Assembly (NCBI RefSeq): GCF_029784155.1
Contig: NC_073692.1
Span: forward strand, 422,412,304-422,476,303
Origin: Uranotaenia lowii
Lineage: Eukaryota; Arthropoda; Insecta; Diptera; Culicidae
Length of the DNA stretch: 64,000 nucleotides
Direction: 5' to 3'
The translations under genes and the position numbers were made by a program. Positions 59,721 to 64,000 of this stretch are shown in pieces (position 1 is the first letter of the stretch; each line of letters begins with the position of its first letter). The notes under the pieces are model-generated. The model did no database searches, had not been told where the DNA came from, and was given only the letters and a program-made list of their open reading frames with translations.

Positions 59721-62364
59721 TGTTTTGCTTTTAATTTTGTCAAATCTGTCAATTTTAACAAAAAATCATTCGATTCACAAAAGGTTTTCAGTTTTGAATA
59801 AAATTATAAAATTGACTTAATTTTGAATTCAAAGTAAATTGGCGAAAATTAAAAAAAAAAAACATTTGAGCCAAAATGACTTTTTTGTTTGATTCGATTT
59901 TTGAATTGTAATTAATCACAACAAGTTTTAAATTTTCTTAAATATCAATATTTCCAATATCATTTGTTAATTCGACCGATAATTTGACTCTATGTTACCG
60001 CATCTCATTTGAATACAGTGATTGGAATTTCAACTATTAATGTGTCCTATATTCTCGTTCAATCCGGTAAAACTTTATATTATTTGAAACATATGGATGG
60101 GCATATTTGTTCGGAATTGAAGAATTTATAAGGAATATATTCTTTTTGAAAGATTTGATAGAAACGGAATCATACAGTCAATTTTGAAACTTCGGGATCC
60201 AATAGTTTAAAAAACACCGATCAGTTGTTATTGATATGGAAATTATTATTACTTTCAAATATTTTTAACTCATATACAATTTTGGGTTCTAATATTTTCC
60301 AACAATTTTTTTATTACTGCGTTGGAAATTCTTTAATAATAATTTGATGATTCAAAATAAGAACAACCATCGTTTGTTTATGATTTTGTATATTATGTAT
60401 CCACATATAATTAACAGACTGTAAAAAAGGCTACAATACACCGTAAAATGTATTGATTTTGTTTTCAGTTTAAATTTTTTAAACATGGACCTCACAGAAG
60501 GGCAGTTAAGGTTAATGAGAAGAATTTTCAAAAGGTTTGCCAATTTTACTTATCGTTAAATGAACTAATTCTGTTTTATACCGGAATTTATTTTCCAATA
60601 AAAATTTTGTGTTTAATAAAAAAGACTAAATGAATATAAGCTTTAAACCGGCCGATAGTTTAGTCGAAATTCGAACCAATTGATAAGTTCAAATAATAAT
60701 TCCGACTATACGCTGAAGCGAAAAGCACACCCATAGAACAGGTTGCAAAAATCCAATGCTTATTTAGCAAATCTCTATGCCGAAAATGTGCTGAATGTGC
60801 ACTGTCCCGAAGATGGTATGTTTGAAAAAGCACTCGAGCTAACAACCAAAATGATGCATGACCACTACATTCAAGCGAAACAAGAAACACATTTTATGGG
60901 ATTTCCTTCCTATTGGAAAATCCATCTTAGAAACAAGAAAATAAAAAAAAACCACAGCGCCGTAAGGAGAGTCGAACTCACATCACCTACTATATCTTCT
61001 TGCCAGTCCGACTCCATGTTAAGAATGTTCTTGTTTGAGTTATGATTTTCGAATAAAACCTCTAAACAGTCTTGCTGACGAAACTTGACTTGTCAAAATT
61101 GTGATATGTTTACTGTATATTAGTATAAACCACAAGTTTTGCCATGCAAAATCTGAAATAAATTCATCATGGATCATAGTTTCATAAACTGTTTAAAATG
61201 ATAATTTTTGTTTTGCAAGTTCCTGTTTGAGTTAAGATGAATCCAACCCCAGGATACCTTATTCAGATGATTTTTTATCCCGGCCACCCAGGGCCACTCA
61301 TGGACCCACACAATTTGCGGATGCCCATAGCAGCACCAGCAAAAGACTGGGCAAACACCAGCTGACCAAGGAACTAGGAAGCTCATTCCAGCAGCCATTC
61401 AGCTCCCATCAGTCGTGGTCAAAAAATGGGGCTAGTTTTCCCCTTTTCCCATCCCAGAGAGCTCATTCTCGCGCTACGCTTCGACTTGACTCGACTCACA
61501 CATACACAAACACTTGTGGATCGTGTTCGAGTGGACACTTTTCTTTCTAACTGCCAGCAGCCGGATCGAAACAGCAATGACCTGTACTTCCTGAACTGAG
61601 CCGCTTTTTCTGCCGGACCTCCTAGATAGGTACCTACTAAACTTTGAACTCCTTCCGGAGGCTGACGCTGAGGACGACTTCTGCAAACAATTCGAATGTA
61701 GCATACTATAATTGTGCCTTTTCGAGTGTGTATATCTTTGTGTATCTGTGGTTTTACGGTTTTTCCGGAGAATCCGGAATGGAAACGGGGGTGTACGGCC
61801 ATTGGCTGGACCACAAGAAGCGGTATGAAACAGTTGGTGCTTCAGAAATTAATTTCGGTACAATTGTCGCCAGCTTGAGTTTAAGTATCCTACTCGTCGT
61901 GAAGCTTCAGATGAAGCTGGTTGATGATGATGCTGCTGCTGCAGAATGGTCCGCATCGGGGTGTTTAATTGATCGCATTTTTCCTAGATGCCAGTCGATG
62001 ACCGTTGCGGTTGTTGGTGTCGAAATTTCAGTTTTATGATCTGGAATCCAAAATTTCAATTACTCGTCCCATCTTGCATTGATGGCTCTTAGAGCCTGGT
62101 CATTATGTAGTGGCAAGCAGAAGGAACGATGAATGTTTGTTTCGATTAATGGACGAGCTATGGACGATAGGGATTGACACATTAAGTAACTTTTGATAGT
62201 GCTGGCATATGAAAAGGCCTAGTTATATTTAACATGTTCAATACGTTCTTGTTACTTATTCAGGTATTTCTGTCTTAACATGCAAAAAAAATCATTACCC
62301 AGACATAACAGCATTATTTAGTTTCTGATTCCGCTTCACATTAAGTTAACTTTAACTAAATTTT
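59721..62364. other. Mixed stretch, no gene assigned
   Basis: About 2.6 kb. A plus-strand frame of 100 codons (60,743-61,045) has no known domain. 61,240-62,060 is less AT-rich and carries overlapping 131-codon frames on opposite strands (61,419-61,814 minus; 61,644-62,039 plus) without a recognisable domain. It could be a 5' exon or regulatory DNA of a neighbouring gene. No RNA gene accepted. Confidence 0.4.
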
Positions 62365-62555
62365 CTAAGGTGATGGAAAGTATTAGAGAAATATGAGATA
62401 TCAAAGAAAGAACATAAGCCGTAAATATCATGATTTTTTCGAAAAAGATACAACGGCTCACCGCACTATTTCTTTCTTTAATGTTTCTCTAATACTTTCC
62501 ATCACCTTCAAAAATTTTATTATTTCAGGTACATAGATGTACCAAGCGATTTCAT
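62365..62555. mobile_element. Second copy of the palindromic MITE, centre and part of one arm lost
   Basis: The left arm (62,367-62,463) contains GGTGATGGAAAGTATTAGAG through GATACAACGGCTCACCG, matching 9,241-9,340. The right arm is shortened to about 45 bp (62,464-62,508) and lacks the mirror of the inner half, and the tRNA-like core is gone. The outer right end continues into TTATTTCAGGTACATAGATG, the counterpart of the left outer end of the 9-kb copy, so this copy is inverted relative to it. Confidence 0.75.
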
Positions 62556-62720
62556 AACATTAGTGTTGATTAACTTAAACATTCATTCTATGCATAGAAT
62601 ACTGATTTGAACAAAGTACATTTTACCGATTGGATAAACTCAAAAAAAAAGTAACTTTGATTAGATGCCAAATATGTACACCGCAATCATGAGTTTAAAA
62701 TGACGATGTAAACAATCTAA

Positions 62721-63038
62721 TCTTTATATATATAAATGGAGGCGTTTTCTTTGTAACACCATCACGAATGGTCGGTCGGAATGAACTGAAATTTGGTATC
62801 CGAGGATTTTTTGGGTCAGAGATGGTTTGTATAATAGTTTCAAGAATCTCACTTTTTATTGAAGGAAGGTCCCCATACAAAATCAACATTAAATGGGACA
62901 CAACCCATACAATTTTGTGACGATTTCAACAAAAAACGATTCACTAGCACGATGCAGTTAAGTACGTGTAGATGAAATTAAAACATTCATTATGATTTAT
63001 TTATTTAAAGGTAAAACGAAGTTTACCGGGTCAGCTGG
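62721..63038 (+). mobile_element. Short non-autonomous Helitron, 318 bp
   Basis: It begins TCTTTATATATATAAATGG (62721) after an A and ends CGGGTCAGCTGG (63027-63038) before a T, giving A|TC...CTGG|T. The hairpin GGTAAA-ACGAAG-TTTACC (63010-63027) lies 7 bases before CTGG. The end GGGTCAGCT is shared with the copy at 49,097-50,649, but the hairpin arms differ, so it is a related subfamily. No coding sequence; the 68-codon minus frame is incidental. Confidence 0.85.
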
Positions 63039-63039
63039 T

Positions 63040-64000
63040 AAAATAATATTTTGATTTAAAAATGAATTAAAAAATGATAACGATGTAAATTTGAGCATTA
63101 TTCAAAAACAAAAGCAATTGAACAGCAATGATCTATTTTTTTGCTGCGAAACAATGAAAATTTTCATGAGACACATTTCCGCACTTGTATCGCTCAAAAG
63201 TGTATCGCTTTTTACATGTTCTTGAACCGAACAATCTAAAATTTGTCATTAATTACGATGATTCAAATCATACAAAATCAACGTAAAGAAAAAGAAAAAA
63301 CAAATTTAAACATGTTTCACATGATTTTGAAAAATCTAATTTTTTTCATGGAAAGAGTGTGAAGTTTGACTTTTTTATACAAAGTAGTAGCTAAAACTAG
63401 GGTGATTTGTCAAATGTTGAACAGCTAAGCAAATGATTTTGGTTTTTATACTGTATTTTAGTCAATCCAATCGAATTCACTCGATATTTTTGTCGATTGC
63501 ACTCATACAGGGTTGGTCAACAAGATCCAAAAGTTCAAGTGATCGAAAAAATTGACATAAAAATTTAAAAAATCATTTAAAACAGCTTGTCTGTGCCTAA
63601 TAGTTGCACAGGCAAAATTTACTTCGTGCCTAATGTTGTCCGATTTTTTCCATATAAACCGTTCAATGCATAATGGGAAAATTCGGACCCAAAATCTAAA
63701 AAAAACACGAAGCCGCCAGTTTGAAAGTCTGAAATATCATTTTTCACACGTGAAATTTCCTCAGAAACTCAAATCTGCCGCTGAATTTAACCGGAGCCAT
63801 CTGAGTGAAGTGTTATTTGACCATATTTACCCAGCATTGAGCTTTTTTTTTATATGTCCTACCAACATAAAATTTTGTTCCATTGAAATCCCATAGAAGG
63901 AACTGAAAGGTATTTCAATTTTTTTTTTAAGTACCCATTTACAGGTGAAAGGATAAAAGGACGCGATCTGTTTTGCCCCCTCTACCCCTATGAAGAAAAT
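63040..64000. other. Non-repetitive stretch to the window end, no gene seen
   Basis: About 1 kb of AT-rich DNA. The 87-codon plus frame at 63,633-63,896 has no recognisable domain. No repeat ends or RNA genes seen. Confidence 0.45.

Noticed and set aside
60940..61015. tRNA-like sequence GAGTTCGACTCTCC on the minus strand and a second GGTTCGAA near 60,680
   Set aside because: A B-box-like match without a convincing A box, stem pairing, tail or duplication; could be an old SINE but not supportable.
61419..62039. 131-codon frames on both strands as a host exon
   Set aside because: Equal-length frames overlap on opposite strands, with no known domain and no splice-consistent partner. Left as unassigned.

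Overview
The window is AT-rich eukaryotic DNA with no confidently recognisable host protein-coding gene. It reads as an intergenic or intronic tract of a dipteran, most likely a culicid mosquito. That is inferred from the mix of Tc1/mariner, TA-flanked and TTAA-flanked non-autonomous transposons, Helitrons, tRNA-derived SINEs and 5'-truncated non-LTR retrotransposons. The species cannot be set from the sequence. The only protein-level matches I can defend are a broken mariner/Tc1-type transposase (about 46,052-47,117) and two C-terminal fragments of a non-LTR retrotransposon ORF2 (35,541-35,964 minus; 47,436-47,611 plus).

The largest structures are three arrays of one 9-bp unit. Array 1 (11,758-16,165) is TTTTTGTCA, switching near 14,610 to TTTTTGTAA. 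Array 2 (53,100-57,420) is the same unit on the opposite strand (TGACAAAAA, about 470 copies). Array 3 (59,253-59,573, about 35 copies) shares a ~180-bp downstream flank with array 2. The unit is a multiple of three and stop-free in five of six frames, so every very long open frame in the window (up to ~1,440 codons, both strands) is an artefact of these arrays.

Layout: 1-248 putative hAT end; 341-1,676 TA-flanked element with reiterated GCGCAGAAT motifs; 1,856-3,434 Tc1-like IR/DR element; 4,163-6,300 element with GTTACCCAGACAAC ends, interrupted by a second element at 5,277-6,251; 9,185-9,510 palindromic MITE with a tRNA-like T-arm at its centre; array 1; 19,177-19,645 SINE; 20,664-21,229 TTAA/TA element; 23,490-25,060 eroded Helitron; 27,231-28,147 TA-flanked element; 28,211-31,212 large TTAA-flanked foldback element carrying a 13-bp satellite; 32,285-32,386 TATA box with three perfect heat-shock-element matches; 35,541-35,964 LINE fragment; 37,370-38,478 Helitron (minus); 45,889-47,212 mariner; 47,436-47,611 LINE tail; 48,703-48,897 SINE; 49,097-50,649 Helitron; arrays 2 and 3; 62,365-62,555 second copy of the palindromic MITE; 62,721-63,038 short Helitron.

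Between these lie non-repetitive stretches. Some (about 7.4-8.1, 17.4-18.3, 33.8-35.0, 41.6-42.8, 51.5-52.6 and 61.2-62.1 kb) look less AT-biased and may hold host regulatory DNA or UTR exons, but no coherent reading frame supports a gene. I did not find a new multi-gene system. The points most worth a second look are the 9-bp arrays with their duplicated flank, the transposons with terminal-repeat motifs repeated through their bodies, the TTAA foldback element with a satellite in its loop, and the heat-shock-like promoter cluster.
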